A stretch of 64,000 bases of DNA from Mesorhizobium sp. L-8-3 (lineage in GTDB: Bacteria > Pseudomonadota > Alphaproteobacteria > Rhizobiales > Rhizobiaceae). Shown one piece after another: positions 33,965 to 43,344 of this stretch. The position numbers and the translations under genes are program-made. A model generated the notes under the pieces. It was given only the letters and a program-made list of their open reading frames with translations, ran no database searches and was not told the origin of the DNA. The stretch spans positions 1,548,501-1,612,500 of the forward strand of contig NZ_AP023262.1 in NCBI RefSeq assembly GCF_016756615.1, written 5' to 3'. Each line of letters begins with the position of its first letter. Within the stretch, counting starts at the first letter, position 1.

Positions 33965-34267
33965 TCACTTTGTGTGGCGCGGTGGCAGCATTCGTGCCCT
34001 CAGCAATTCGGGGCCTGCCCTGCCGTACATTGCGCGCTTGAGGGCCTTGAGGCGGTTAATCTGGCCTTCGGCCTGTCCGTTGCCCCGGGGCAGTTCGATG
34101 GCGTTGTTGACGGCATCGATGTCTCTGCGCAAGACACGGGCGAACCGCATGATCGGAATGAGTTCGGATTCGATTGCATCGTCGATTTTTCCCGAGGCTT
34201 TGGCGACGGTCGAGATGTTCCGCGAATTCGCCAAGCTCATGCCCGGCGCGCCGTTGCTCGCCAACAT
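33965..34267 (-). pseudogene. ISL3-family transposase C-terminal remnant
   Basis: The minus strand ends with LPRGNGQAEGQINRLKALKR, AMYGRAGPELLRARML, the strongly conserved ISL3 C-terminus. Upstream MRFARVLRRDIDAVNNAI fits the same family. Only about 100 codons remain. It sits between an IS5 remnant and an integrase remnant. Confidence 0.85.
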
Positions 34268-34298
34268 GAGCGAGTTCGACTGTCCGCTGGTCAGCTGC

Positions 34299-34722
34299 TT
34301 AGGCGGCCGCCTTCATCGCCTCCTCAGGCAGCACCGGTAGCGTGGCCACCTTCGCCTGACGAAGCCAGCTCAGGTCCGGCCCCTCGGCCTTGCCCTTCGC
34401 ACTGTCGACGATGACCTTCGAGATGCGCCCTGCTGCTTACGCAAATGATCGCGTAGCAGGCTGTCGCGCGTGATGTAGCCGGCATTCACGCCGGGCAGCG
34501 AGTGGTTCATCAACAGGTGGATGTCCAGTTCCGACGCGCCGGCCGCCTGCGCCAGCGTCCGGTAGCTCTGGCGCAAATCATTGCCCCACTTCGACAGAAC
34601 GTGCCGCTCCTCCTTGTGCTCGATCAGGTGCCCGCTATCACTGATTGCGCTGAACCAGGTCCATCGCTGGGTCGAGATCAATCGGGTCAGAGCGTAGAAT
34701 CGGCAGTTTGCTATGTTGCTTG
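34299..34722 (-). pseudogene. Tyrosine integrase C-terminal remnant, frameshifted
   Basis: The minus strand reads SGHLIEHKEERHVLSKWGND, LRQSYRTLAQAAGASELDIH, LLMNHSLPGVNAGYITRDSL. This carries the catalytic Arg, the His region and the Tyr of a phage/island integrase. A frame change near 34425 leads to the tail SKVIVDSAKGKAEGPDLSWL, ending with TAA at 34299-34301. The N-terminus is missing and an IS21 element is inserted 20 bp upstream. It indicates a former integrative element. Confidence 0.8.
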
Positions 34723-34820
34723 ATGGGTGTGCGGTGATCGGCGTGTCGCGCGCCATGGAAAATTGCCCCCTCGGCGTCACGAGGAATTGCCCCCTCCTTG
34801 GACAACCGAGGAGAGATCGA

Positions 34821-36128
34821 ATGAGCGAGGAACGAATCACGGAAAGCCTGTCGTGGAGAGATCCACGGGGGCAGGTGATGAAGACGCCGGACGATGTGGC
34901 GGAGATGTTGCGCCTGAGGGCGTGCGGGTGGGGTGTGAAGCGGATCGCGCGGCAGCTTGGCTGCAGCCATCACACGGTGAAGGCCTACGTGGCGGCGGAC
35001 GGCGTGAAGCCTTTCAGTCGGCTGAGCGGGCAAAACGGCTCGACGGCCTTGAGGGCTGGCTGCGCGAGAGGTTCATTCGGCATCGCGGCAATGCGGATGT
35101 GGTGCGCCAGGACCTGCTGTCCGAGAAGGGGTTGGCGGTCAGCCGGCGAACGCTGCAGCGGGCGGTGCAGTGTCACCGTCAGGCGCAGAAGGCCGAGGCG
35201 CTGGCGACGACGCGGTTCGAGACGCCGCCGGGCCGACAGCTGCAGATCGACTTCGGCGAGCGTCTGGTCGAGATCGGCGGCGCCAAGATCAGCATTCATG
35301 TTCGTGGCAACGCTGGGGCATTCGCGACGGCTGCATGTGCGTGCGTTCCGGGCCGAGAAGCAGGAGCACTGGTTCGGCGGGCTGGAGCGCGCGTTCACGA
35401 GTTTCGGCGGCGTGCCGGAGGAAGTGCTGATGGACAATCCGCGCGCACTGGTGGTTCGGCATGACGCGGTGAGCCGGTCGGTTCAGTTCAACGACAAGCT
35501 GATTGCGTTCGCGAAGCATTGGGGCTTTTGTCCTCGCGCCTGCGCGCCGTATCGGGCGCGCACGAAGGGCAAGACGGAGAGCGGCGTCGGCTACGTGAAG
35601 AAGAATGCGATCGCGGGGCATTGCTTCGCGAGCTGGGAAGCGTTCGAGGCGCATCTGGGTAGGTGGGAGCGTGAGGTGGCGAACGTGCGCATCCACGGCA
35701 CGACCGGCGAGGCGCCGACCGCCCGCTTCGAGCGTGACGAGGCGCACCGGTTGAAGCCGCTCGGCGGACGGGCGGGGTTCGGATCGTTGCGTGAGCTGAC
35801 TCGCATCGTCGGCAACGATTGCGCAGTCGAGATCGACACCAACAGCTACTCGGTGCCGTGGCGGCTGATCGGCGAGCGGGTGGCGGTGACGGTGGCGGCC
35901 GGTGAGGTGCGCATCCGCCATGGCGCGCGCGAGGTTGCGGTCCACAAGCAATCGCAGGGGCGCCGCCTGCGGGTCGTCGATCCCGCCCACCTCGACGGTG
36001 TTGCCGGTCGCGATGGCGCCGTCCGCCGAGTGCAGATCGGATCACCGACCTTGCCGACGTCGTCCCCACCGCCCTCGTTGTTGCGTCCTCTTGCCGAATA
36101 CGAAGCAGCGATCGGAGGGAGCTTCTGA
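34821..36128 (+). pseudogene. istA: IS21 transposase IstA with two compensating frameshifts
   Basis: The start MSEERITESLSWRDPRGQVM and the helix-turn-helix KRIARQLGCSHHTVKAYVAA are in one frame. From about 35020 to 35300 the family sequence is in a second frame (DGLEGWLRERFIRHRGNADV, then FETPPGRQLQIDFGERLVEI with the first catalytic Asp). After about 35305 the first frame resumes (FVATLGHSRRLHVRAFRAEK, and the MDNPRALVV region). The two shifts cancel, so a full-length product forms with a scrambled catalytic middle. Sequencing error is an alternative. The stop overlaps istB (TGATG). Confidence 0.85.
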
Positions 36129-36985
36129 TGGCACGCGGAAAGAAAGCAACCGAAGCGCCGACCGATCCGCACGAGGCCATGCTGGCGCGATTGCAGCTGA
36201 CCGGCATCCGCGACCAGCTCGACAGCCTGCTCGACGAGGCGGCGCGCGCGGACCTGTCGGCGCGTGAGACGCTGATCCTGCTGTGCGAGCGCGAGATCGC
36301 GCGCAAGGATCACCGCCGTATCGAGATGGGGCTGAAGCTCGCACACTTTCCGGCGGTGAAGGAGCTTGCGGGCTTCGACTTCGAGGCACAGCCGTCGATC
36401 GATCCCAAGCAGATCCGCGACCTGGCCGCGTCCCGCTGGATCGCCAACGGTGAGAACGTGCTGCTGCTCGGCCCGCCGGGCGTCGGCAAGACGCACCTGT
36501 CGATCGCGCTCGGGCGGGAGGCGATCCTGGCCGGATACACGGTGCAGTTCACGACGGCGACGACGCTGGCCGCCGGCCTCGCCAAGGCGCATGGCGAGCG
36601 GCGCCTGGACGAGAAACTGCTGGCGCTGTCGAAGCCGAAGCTGCTGATCGTCGACGAGCTCGGCTACCTGCCGCTCGAACCCGATGCGGCGCACCTGTTC
36701 TTCCAGCTGGTCAGCCGGCGCTACGAAGCCGGCGCCATGTTGATCACCTCGAACCGCAGCGTTGCCGAATGGGGCACCGTGTTCGCCGACCCGGTGGTCG
36801 CCACCGCGATCCTCGACCGGCTCTTGCATCACAGCCATGTACTGACCATCCGCGGCGACAGCTACCGGCTCCGCGCCAAGCGAAAGAGCGGCCTCATCAA
36901 GCCGCCCGCCGGTGACGGGCCTCCGGTCGGCTCCGCCTCCCTCCGTCCCGCCACCGGCGGAACCAACCTTCAACCGAGATCATGA
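36128..36985 (+). CDS. istB: IS21 helper ATPase IstB
   Basis: A 285-residue DnaC/IstB-type AAA+ ATPase that assists IstA in target selection. The Walker A is LLGPPGVGKTHLSIALG, Walker B LLIVDELGYLPLE, and sensor region LITSNRSVAEWG. It is intact, unlike istA, and starts inside the istA stop codon. It may act on related elements in trans. The C-terminal tail after residue 255 is proline-rich and not conserved. Confidence 0.95.
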   Translation: MARGKKATEAPTDPHEAMLARLQLTGIRDQLDSLLDEAARADLSARETLILLCEREIARKDHRRIEMGLKLAHFPAVKELAGFDFEAQPSIDPKQIRDLAASRWIANGENVLLLGPPGVGKTHLSIALGREAILAGYTVQFTTATTLAAGLAKAHGERRLDEKLLALSKPKLLIVDELGYLPLEPDAAHLFFQLVSRRYEAGAMLITSNRSVAEWGTVFADPVVATAILDRLLHHSHVLTIRGDSYRLRAKRKSGLIKPPAGDGPPVGSASLRPATGGTNLQPRS

Positions 36986-37286
36986 ACCCAACGGTGGGGG
37001 CAGTTCTTCATGACGCAAAGGGGGCAGTTCCGGATGGCGTTTGACAGGCGGCAATAGCGGGCAATCGGCGGCAAATGGCGGGCCATGAACGTAGGAAATG
37101 GGCACTTCAGTTTCACTATTCCTCTCTGAGGCTGCCGGCACTCGCAGAAACCACAATCTTGTTCGACCGGGTTTGTTGACGAAGTCCCGTCAGCCAGGAT
37201 CTTCGAGTAGATATCTTCAACGTGCAGGGCTGACGACGACGCCCACACTTCCGCATACGGAAGGCAGCTTTGCGCCCCCATTGTCG

Positions 37287-38050
37287 TCAGTCAAAGAGCT
37301 GGAGCAGATTCGTCTTAATCCGGGTCATATCCGGCGGCCTCGAAGTGGCGCCGGCATGCTCGGTGGTGAAGGCTGAGAGGCAGTCGGCGGCGGCCGACCA
37401 GAGTTCGTCGGCGGTTCTGGTAGCGGCGTTCCTCAGGAGGGCCTTGAGCTTCGAGAAAGCCATCTCGATCGGGTTGAAGTCCGGCGAGTAGGGCGGCAGG
37501 AACAGGAGCCGCGCCCCGACCCTCTCGATGGCCTCGCGCACGCCGCTGATCTTGTGGGGCGGCAAATTGTCCATGACCACGATATCGCCGGGGCGAAACT
37601 CGTGTGCGAGAACCTGCTCGGCATAGGCTGGGAACCGCAGCGCCGTTTATCGGGCCGTCGAGCAGCATCGGTACCGCCATGCCGGACAGCCGCGGGCCGG
37701 CGGTGAAGGTGGTCGTCTTCCAATGGCCGTATGGAACGACCGCCCGACAGTGTTCGCCGCATGAAGCACGGCCGCGCAGCCGGGCCATCTTCGTGGATGC
37801 CGCGGTCTCGTCGATGAAGATCAGTCCCTCGGGATCGAGATCGAGTTGGCCGTCGAACCAGACCATGCGGCGGCGAAGGACGTCCGCGCGCTGCTGCTCG
37901 ACGACGTGCGCCGTCTTTTTTTTCGTGATGCCGCGCCGGTCGAGGAACAGCCACACCGTCGAGGGCGCAGCCCGCATGCCGCGCTCGGCGGAAATGACGG
38001 CGACTGACCTGCCGCCTGATCGGTTCTCCGGAGGGAGATGAGACCAAACT
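37287..38050 (-). pseudogene. IS630-family transposase remnant
   Basis: The minus strand carries AAPSTVWLFLDRRGITKKKT, DLDPEGLIFIDETAASTKMA and [20 protein letters not shown]. An extra base near 37637 then shifts the frame to [20 protein letters not shown] and [20 protein letters not shown]. This is the IS630/Tc1-like DDE pattern. The N-terminal DNA-binding part is missing. It is distinct from the intact IS630 element at 54362. Confidence 0.85.
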
Positions 38051-38071
38051 GCGAAAGTGCCGGGAACCTCG

Positions 38072-38380
38072 TCAAGTCGGCCAATCGCGCTTTTCAAGTA
38101 GATTGTAGGCTGGAGACCACTCGACGACGCGCATCGTTTCATAGACGCCGTTGACATAGAATGGCTCGTTGCGCACCCACTCCCACACTTCGGCTTCCGA
38201 CCCGGCCTCAAACACGTAGATGGTGCCGCACTGGTTGCCATGCGCGTCCCGCATCGCGCCCGTCATCCGGATCGGTGCGACATTGTCGAGGACGAAGCGG
38301 CGGTGCTCGGGGCGGTGCCGGTCGCGCAGGTGCATCGAGTGGGGCGGATGGTCGAAGCCGATTGCAGCAAAATGTGGCAT
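38072..38380 (-). CDS. YciI-family protein
   Basis: A 102-residue small protein of the YciI fold. Typical marks are HLRDRHRPEHRRFVLDNVAP, with conserved His and Arg, and EPFYVNGVYETMRVVEWSPA near the end. Family members are small, often dimeric enzymes or accessory proteins in degradation clusters. It diverges from the ABC-transporter operon across a 214-bp region with two TetR-type palindromes and so may share their control. It is intact although it borders an IS remnant. Confidence 0.85.
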   Translation of the reverse strand: MPHFAAIGFDHPPHSMHLRDRHRPEHRRFVLDNVAPIRMTGAMRDAHGNQCGTIYVFEAGSEAEVWEWVRNEPFYVNGVYETMRVVEWSPAYNLLEKRDWPT

Positions 38381-38483
38381 GGGTTTCTATCCCAATCGCT
38401 TGGTCTTGGCCGGTGTGCGAACCGCCGCGGGGATGCCGGAACCGACCGTCGATGCTCGAGAGCCTTACTGTATAAAAAGCCGT

Positions 38484-38497
38484 CCGTCCAGTCGGTC
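38484..38497 (-). promoter_or_regulatory. Candidate TetR operator 1
   Basis: CCGTCCAGTCGGTC; its complement GACCGACTGGACGG matches the core of the palindromes at 48626 and 56275. It lies in the divergent YciI/ABC-transporter promoter. Confidence 0.6.
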
Positions 38498-38550
38498 ATA
38501 TATTTATCGAGCGTCCGAGCTTGACGCCCGCACCGGACTGGAATAATTAA

Positions 38551-38570
38551 TAGACCGTCTGGTTGGTCTA
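38551..38570. promoter_or_regulatory. Candidate TetR operator 2
   Basis: TAGACCGTCTGGTTGGTCTA has perfect outer arms TAGACC/GGTCTA and a core close to ACCGxCTxG. It lies 25 bp upstream of the ABC substrate-binding gene start, where repressor binding would block transcription. Confidence 0.6.
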
Positions 38571-38594
38571 ATAACAACCACAGGGGAGGATTTG

Positions 38595-39791
38595 ATGACA
38601 TACCTGAATTCCTTCAGGTCGCTCGCGCTTGCCACGGCGCTTGGCCTCGGCATTTCGATGAGCCCGGCCGCGGCCGAGGAGGCGCCCGGCGTCACCGCCG
38701 ACAGTGTGAAGGTCGGCAGCTGGATCGCGCTGACAGGCCCGGTTGCGGTCTACGGAGTGCCGATCCGCGCCGGCGCGGATGCCCTCATCAACGCCGTCAA
38801 CGATGCCGGCGGCGTCGGCGGGCGGAAGATCGAATGGCTCGTCGAGGACAGCGCCTACAATCCACAGCAGACCATCGCCATAGCCCGCAAGCTGATCACC
38901 AGCGACAACATTCTTGCCGCCGTCATTCCGCACGGCACGGCGCAGACCGCCGCAACGTTCCCGTTCGCAGTCGCAGAGCACAAACTGCCCATGCTGTTGC
39001 CTTATGGCGGCGCGCTCGACTGGTATCAGCCGACACCGACACCGGGCCTCCTGGGTCTGCACGTCCTCTACGAGGATCAGGCCAACGCGCTGGGCCGCTG
39101 GGCGGTCCAGGACGGTCACAAGAAGATCCTGGGAGTCTTCGGCGCCGCGGCCGCGTTCGAGAACGTCGTCAACAATGTCGAGCCGGGTGCGAAGGCGGTT
39201 GACGCCGGCGCGACCGTGGAAAAGCTTGCCGTCAAGATCGGCACCACGGACTACGGCCCGATCGCGCGCGGCATCATCAACAAGAATCCGGAAGCGATCG
39301 TCTCGATCCAGCTGCTTCAGGAAGTCGCCTTGCTCTCGAAAGCGTTGCGCCAGGCCGGATCGAACGTTCAACTCTACACCTACGCACCGAATGTCGCCAA
39401 CGCCACGATCGAACTCGGCGGCGAGTATGTCGAAGGCCTGAAAGCGGCCTCGCTGACGACGTCTCCCTTCGCCGACACGCCTGCGGCGCAGGAATATCGC
39501 GACCGCCTGGCGAAATATTTCCCCGACCAGAAGCCGGATTTCGTCTCCTTCCTCGGCTATGGCGCGGCGAAGATCTTCGTCGAGGGGCTGTCGAAGGCCA
39601 AGGAGCCCTTGACGCGTGCATCCCTCATCGAAGGTTTCCATGAGCTCAAGGCGTATGACTCTGGCGTGTTCCCGCCGGTGACCTTTTCGTCCGACAAGCC
39701 GCTCGGCGGGCATTTCCTCAACCCGATGACCATCAAGGCGGGCAAGTGGGAATCTGCGGGCGATGCAATCGACACGGACTCGTTCAAATAG
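38595..39791 (+). CDS. Branched-chain-type ABC transporter substrate-binding protein
   Basis: A 398-residue periplasmic binding protein of the LivJ/LivK type I fold. A signal peptide is clear (SFRSLALATALGLGISMSPA, cleavage near AAAEE). The mature start VKVGSWIALTGPVAVYGVPI and GGVGGRKIEWLVEDSAYNPQ are family features. The ATG at 38595 follows GGGGAGGA. Members bind branched amino acids but also aromatic or alicyclic acids. With acyl-CoA genes around it, an acid substrate of this locus is more likely than leucine. Confidence 0.93.
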   Translation: MTYLNSFRSLALATALGLGISMSPAAAEEAPGVTADSVKVGSWIALTGPVAVYGVPIRAGADALINAVNDAGGVGGRKIEWLVEDSAYNPQQTIAIARKLITSDNILAAVIPHGTAQTAATFPFAVAEHKLPMLLPYGGALDWYQPTPTPGLLGLHVLYEDQANALGRWAVQDGHKKILGVFGAAAAFENVVNNVEPGAKAVDAGATVEKLAVKIGTTDYGPIARGIINKNPEAIVSIQLLQEVALLSKALRQAGSNVQLYTYAPNVANATIELGGEYVEGLKAASLTTSPFADTPAAQEYRDRLAKYFPDQKPDFVSFLGYGAAKIFVEGLSKAKEPLTRASLIEGFHELKAYDSGVFPPVTFSSDKPLGGHFLNPMTIKAGKWESAGDAIDTDSFK

Positions 39792-39807
39792 GCGCAACGG
39801 CGGAGGA

Positions 39808-39828
39808 CGCCGGGCATCGGGCCCGGCG
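39808..39828. terminator. GC-rich hairpin between binding-protein and permease genes
   Basis: CGCCGGGC-ATCGG-GCCCGGCG, an 8-bp perfect stem without a T tract. It may stabilise the upstream message or reduce read-through, which is common after binding-protein genes. It is not a classical terminator. Confidence 0.45.
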
Positions 39829-39922
39829 GTTCCGGACGGAAATCTGGCGGCGGCGAAACGCGGTCGCCAGTACGGTCACCACCACATAAGCTCCGGCTGA
39901 GACAATTTCCCTGGAGGGTTCT

Positions 39923-40798
39923 TTGGGCGACCTGATCTCTGTAGTCGTGTCGGGGATGGCGAACGGTTCGGCCTATGCGCTTCTTGCGCTCGGCATCGTC
40001 ATCATCTTTCGCTCTACCGATACGGTGAACTTTGCCATTGGCGACATGGGCACGGTGTCCGTGTTCGTGGCGCTGTCAGCCATCACGGCCGGCGTTCCGG
40101 TAGCGCTGGCCTTCCTGCTCGCCATCGTCGTTGCCGGCGTGCTCGGCACGGTGTCGGAGCGCGTGCTGATCAGGCCGCTCGGCCATGGGCATCATGTTCT
40201 GTTCGTCGCGCTGGTGGTCACGATCGGGCTGGGGCTCGTACTGCAGGCTGCCATGGGGGCATTCTGGGGCCATGAGGCGCGTGCCTTCCCGCCGCTGGTC
40301 GACGGCTGGATCAACGTGTTCAGCGTCCCGATCTCGCTCAACAAGATAGCGGCGTCCGTGGTCGCGCTGATCGCGATGGGCTTCGTCGCCTGGTTTTTCG
40401 GCTACATGCCGTTCGGCATCGCCATGCGCGCCAGCGCGGAGGATCCGCTTGCCGCGCGCATGCTCGGTTTCAAGACGGGGCGGATCGCCACGATCGCCTG
40501 GTTCCTTGGCTGCGCACTCGCCGCAATCGCCATGCTGTTCCTGGCGGCCGAATCCTCGCTCAATCCCTATATCGCCCATGCCCCCCTGTTCCGCGCCTTC
40601 GCCGGGGTCTTCCTCGGCGGCATGACCAGCATGCCGGGAGCGGTGCTGGGCGGCTTCATCATCGGGGTGCTCGACAACGTGGCCGGCACATACATTTCGG
40701 CCAACTACCGCGACACGATCGTGTTCGCCGTGATCGTCGCCGTGCTGTTCATCCGGCCGGCCGGCTTCATGGGGGTGCTGCGCAAGGAGCGTGTGTGA
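39923..40798 (+). CDS. livH: LivH-type ABC permease
   Basis: A 291-residue inner-membrane permease of the branched-chain (HAAT) family with about eight hydrophobic segments. MANGSAYALLALGIVIIFRS and DTVNFAIGDMGTVSVFVALS are the typical N-terminal pattern. GFKTGRIATIAWFLGCALAA and FAGVFLGGMTSMPGAVLGGF are the coupling-loop region. It appears to start with TTG, with GGAGGG five bases upstream. Its stop overlaps the ATG of the fused transporter gene. Confidence 0.92.
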   Translation: MGDLISVVVSGMANGSAYALLALGIVIIFRSTDTVNFAIGDMGTVSVFVALSAITAGVPVALAFLLAIVVAGVLGTVSERVLIRPLGHGHHVLFVALVVTIGLGLVLQAAMGAFWGHEARAFPPLVDGWINVFSVPISLNKIAASVVALIAMGFVAWFFGYMPFGIAMRASAEDPLAARMLGFKTGRIATIAWFLGCALAAIAMLFLAAESSLNPYIAHAPLFRAFAGVFLGGMTSMPGAVLGGFIIGVLDNVAGTYISANYRDTIVFAVIVAVLFIRPAGFMGVLRKERV

Positions 40799-43344
40799 TG
40801 GCCGGCAAAGCGACTAGGTCGAGCCGGCTCCTGCGCCTCGCTGCGATCTTTCTCGTCGGCATCGCCGCCTGGGCGGCGACCGGCCCGCTGAAGCTCACGG
40901 GCGAATACTATACCTTCCTCATCGTCGTGATCAGTTATCTCGCCGTCGTGACGATGGCAGTGTCGATGCTGGCCGGCTTCTGCGGCATCTGGCCGATCGG
41001 CCACACCGCCTTCACCGCGATCGGTGCCTATATGGCGGTCAATCTCGGCATGGAAGGCGTGCCGATGGAAGCGATCATCGTCATCTCGATCATCGTCGCC
41101 GGTGCAGTCGGATACGTGCTCGGCATGGCGGCGGGCCGTTTCTCCGTCCTTTATTTCGGGCTCTTGACCCTGGCGCTAAGCCTGACGGCCTTCGAACTGA
41201 TCGGCCACTGGAACCAGTTCACCGGGGGTGAGCAGGGCATCGCTGTGCCGCCCATCCCATCGATCCTTTATCAGGGCAATATCGGGCTGTCCCAGGCTGC
41301 CGGCTTCTGCATCATCATCGCCACGCTCGCCTTCTTCGCCGTCGATCTGATAGTCCAGGGCCCGATCGGACGCCGCTGGCTGGCCGTGAAGAGCCAGCGC
41401 ACCGCCGCGATGGCCGTCGGCTTCGTTCCGCCGCGCGAGAATGCCATCGCCTTCGCCATCAGCGCTGCGCTTGGGGCGGTCTCGGGTGTGTCGATGGCTG
41501 TGGCGATGAGCTATCTCGACCCAGAGGCCTTCTCGCTCAATGCCGGCGTGCAGATGCTGGTTTCGACCGTGGTGGGCGGTACCGGTTCGCTGATCGGGGC
41601 GGTGTTCGGCGCGGCCTTCATCGTGCTGGTTCCCGAATTCGCCCGCGGCACCAACAATGTCGCCCCCTTCGTCTATGGGATTACCATGGTGGGCGTCCTC
41701 CTCTTCCTGCGCCGGGGCGTCGTGCCATCGCTGATCGAGATGATCGCCCCCCGCCAGCGCCGCGGCGACCGGGAGCTCGAACTGTCGATCGGGCAGGCGC
41801 ACGACCTGGCCGCGCTCGTCGCGGACGTCCTTCCGGTCTCGGGCCTGGCGCTTTCGGTCGATGGCCTGAGCGTGCAGTTCGGCGGCGTGAAGGCCCTGCA
41901 GGACGTCTCGCTTGAGGTTCCGTCCGGCAACGTCGTCGGTCTGATCGGCCCGAACGGGTCGGGCAAGACCACCTTGCTTAACGTGCTCTCGGGTTTCTAT
42001 ACCGCCACGACGGTGCGCGGCATCAAGCTCGGGGAGAGCGACCTCCTGGCGCTGTCTCCGTGGCAGCGGATGCAGGCCGGCTTCGGCCGCACCTTCCAAC
42101 ACGCCGAACTCTTCTCCGAACTGACCATCGGCGACATGCTGCGCGTCGTCGCCAGACAGGGGGTGTCGGCGCGGCGCAATGCGGGCGCGAAGCTCGTCGA
42201 TCCGGACGTGGTCGCCGAGCGCATCATCTCCGGCCTCGGACTTGAGCAGGTCGCCGACAGCTATCCGCGCGAGTTGCCGTTCGGCATCCAAAAAGTCTCC
42301 GATATTGCGCGTGCGATAGCCGGTGGCGCCGGGTTCCTCGCCATGGACGAACCGTTCTCCGGCCTCGACACCGAAGAGAGCACCAAGCTGCGTCAGATGC
42401 TGCGCGAGCTGAAGGCAGCGGGGCTTACGATCCTGATCATCGATCACGCGGTGCACGAGATCTTTGACTTGGCCGACAACATCGTCGTGCTCGACTTCGG
42501 ATGCGTCATCGCGCGCGGCAAACCGGAGGACATCCGCAACGATCCGAAGGTGCGCGAAGCCTATTTCGGCCTGACCGAGACAGCGGGCGTTCCCCTCGAC
42601 AAGGCCGCGCGCGTCGAAGTCCCTGCGGCGCTACCGGTCCTGTCGGCGCAGGACGTACTGCACCGCTACGGCGGCGTGTTGGCGCTCGACAAGGTTTCGG
42701 TCGACATCGGCAGGGGCAGTTTCGTCTCCGTCCTCGGGGCGAACGGTGCCGGCAAGTCGACGCTGGCAATGATCCTGTCAGGCTTGATCCATCCCAGTGC
42801 CGGCAAGGTCGCCGCCAATGGCGCGCCGCTCAACGGCAGCGCGCGCGAACAGCGCATCAGCCTGGTCCCGGAGGGCCGCCGGCTCTTCGGGCAACTGTCG
42901 GTGCGCGAGAACCTGCTGCTGGGCGGCTATGCGGCGGGTGCCTCGCGCGAGGAGATCGCCACCCGCGTGAAGGCCGTGGCCGAGGGCCTGCCGAAGGCGG
43001 TGCGCGACGATCTCGGCCGCGCGGCCGCCACGCTGTCGGGCGGAGAGCAGCAGATGCTCGCCATCGGGCGGGCGCTGATGGCCGAGCCGCAGACGCTGAT
43101 CATCGACGAGCCCTCCATGGGTCTTGCTCCAATCCTGATCAAGCAGGTCTACGAGCAGCTGGCCGAACTGCACGGCAAGGGCGTGACCATCCTGCTGATG
43201 GAGCAGATGGCGACGAATGCGGTGCGCCATTCAGACCGCATGATCATTCTCGACCGTGGCCGGGTCGTCTATTCCGGCCCGCCGACGGGTGACGAGGCCA
43301 ATGCTGCGCTGGTCAGCGGCTACATCGGAAAGGAAGCGCATTGA
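40798..43344 (+). CDS. LivM-LivG-LivF fusion: permease plus two ATPases
   Basis: 848 residues joining what are usually three proteins. Residues 1 to about 325 are a LivM permease (MLAGFCGIWPIGHTAFTAIG). Residues about 350-590 are a LivG-like ATPase (Walker A GLIGPNGSGKTTLLN near 383, Walker B FLAMDEPFSGLD). Its signature is ELPFGIQKVSD, in place of the usual S[YG]GxQ form. Residues about 614-848 are a LivF-like ATPase (LGANGAGKSTLAM, TLSGGEQQMLAIG, LIIDEPSMGLAP). No frameshift or internal start is apparent. Only one consensus signature remains. With LivH it would form a compact importer. Confidence 0.92.
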   Translation: MAGKATRSSRLLRLAAIFLVGIAAWAATGPLKLTGEYYTFLIVVISYLAVVTMAVSMLAGFCGIWPIGHTAFTAIGAYMAVNLGMEGVPMEAIIVISIIVAGAVGYVLGMAAGRFSVLYFGLLTLALSLTAFELIGHWNQFTGGEQGIAVPPIPSILYQGNIGLSQAAGFCIIIATLAFFAVDLIVQGPIGRRWLAVKSQRTAAMAVGFVPPRENAIAFAISAALGAVSGVSMAVAMSYLDPEAFSLNAGVQMLVSTVVGGTGSLIGAVFGAAFIVLVPEFARGTNNVAPFVYGITMVGVLLFLRRGVVPSLIEMIAPRQRRGDRELELSIGQAHDLAALVADVLPVSGLALSVDGLSVQFGGVKALQDVSLEVPSGNVVGLIGPNGSGKTTLLNVLSGFYTATTVRGIKLGESDLLALSPWQRMQAGFGRTFQHAELFSELTIGDMLRVVARQGVSARRNAGAKLVDPDVVAERIISGLGLEQVADSYPRELPFGIQKVSDIARAIAGGAGFLAMDEPFSGLDTEESTKLRQMLRELKAAGLTILIIDHAVHEIFDLADNIVVLDFGCVIARGKPEDIRNDPKVREAYFGLTETAGVPLDKAARVEVPAALPVLSAQDVLHRYGGVLALDKVSVDIGRGSFVSVLGANGAGKSTLAMILSGLIHPSAGKVAANGAPLNGSAREQRISLVPEGRRLFGQLSVRENLLLGGYAAGASREEIATRVKAVAEGLPKAVRDDLGRAAATLSGGEQQMLAIGRALMAEPQTLIIDEPSMGLAPILIKQVYEQLAELHGKGVTILLMEQMATNAVRHSDRMIILDRGRVVYSGPPTGDEANAALVSGYIGKEAH

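Larger units (their letters stand above)
34744..37046 (+). mobile_element. IS21-family insertion sequence
   Basis: 2303 bp. The left end TGTCGCGCGCCATGGAAAAT and the right end (reverse complement TGTCAAACGCCATCCGGAAC) share TGTC, CGCCAT and two internal TGCCCCC repeats, as in IS21 elements. GGCG occurs directly outside both ends (34740-34743 and 37047-37050), a likely 4-bp target duplication. It carries istA (disrupted) and istB (intact). Confidence 0.88.
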
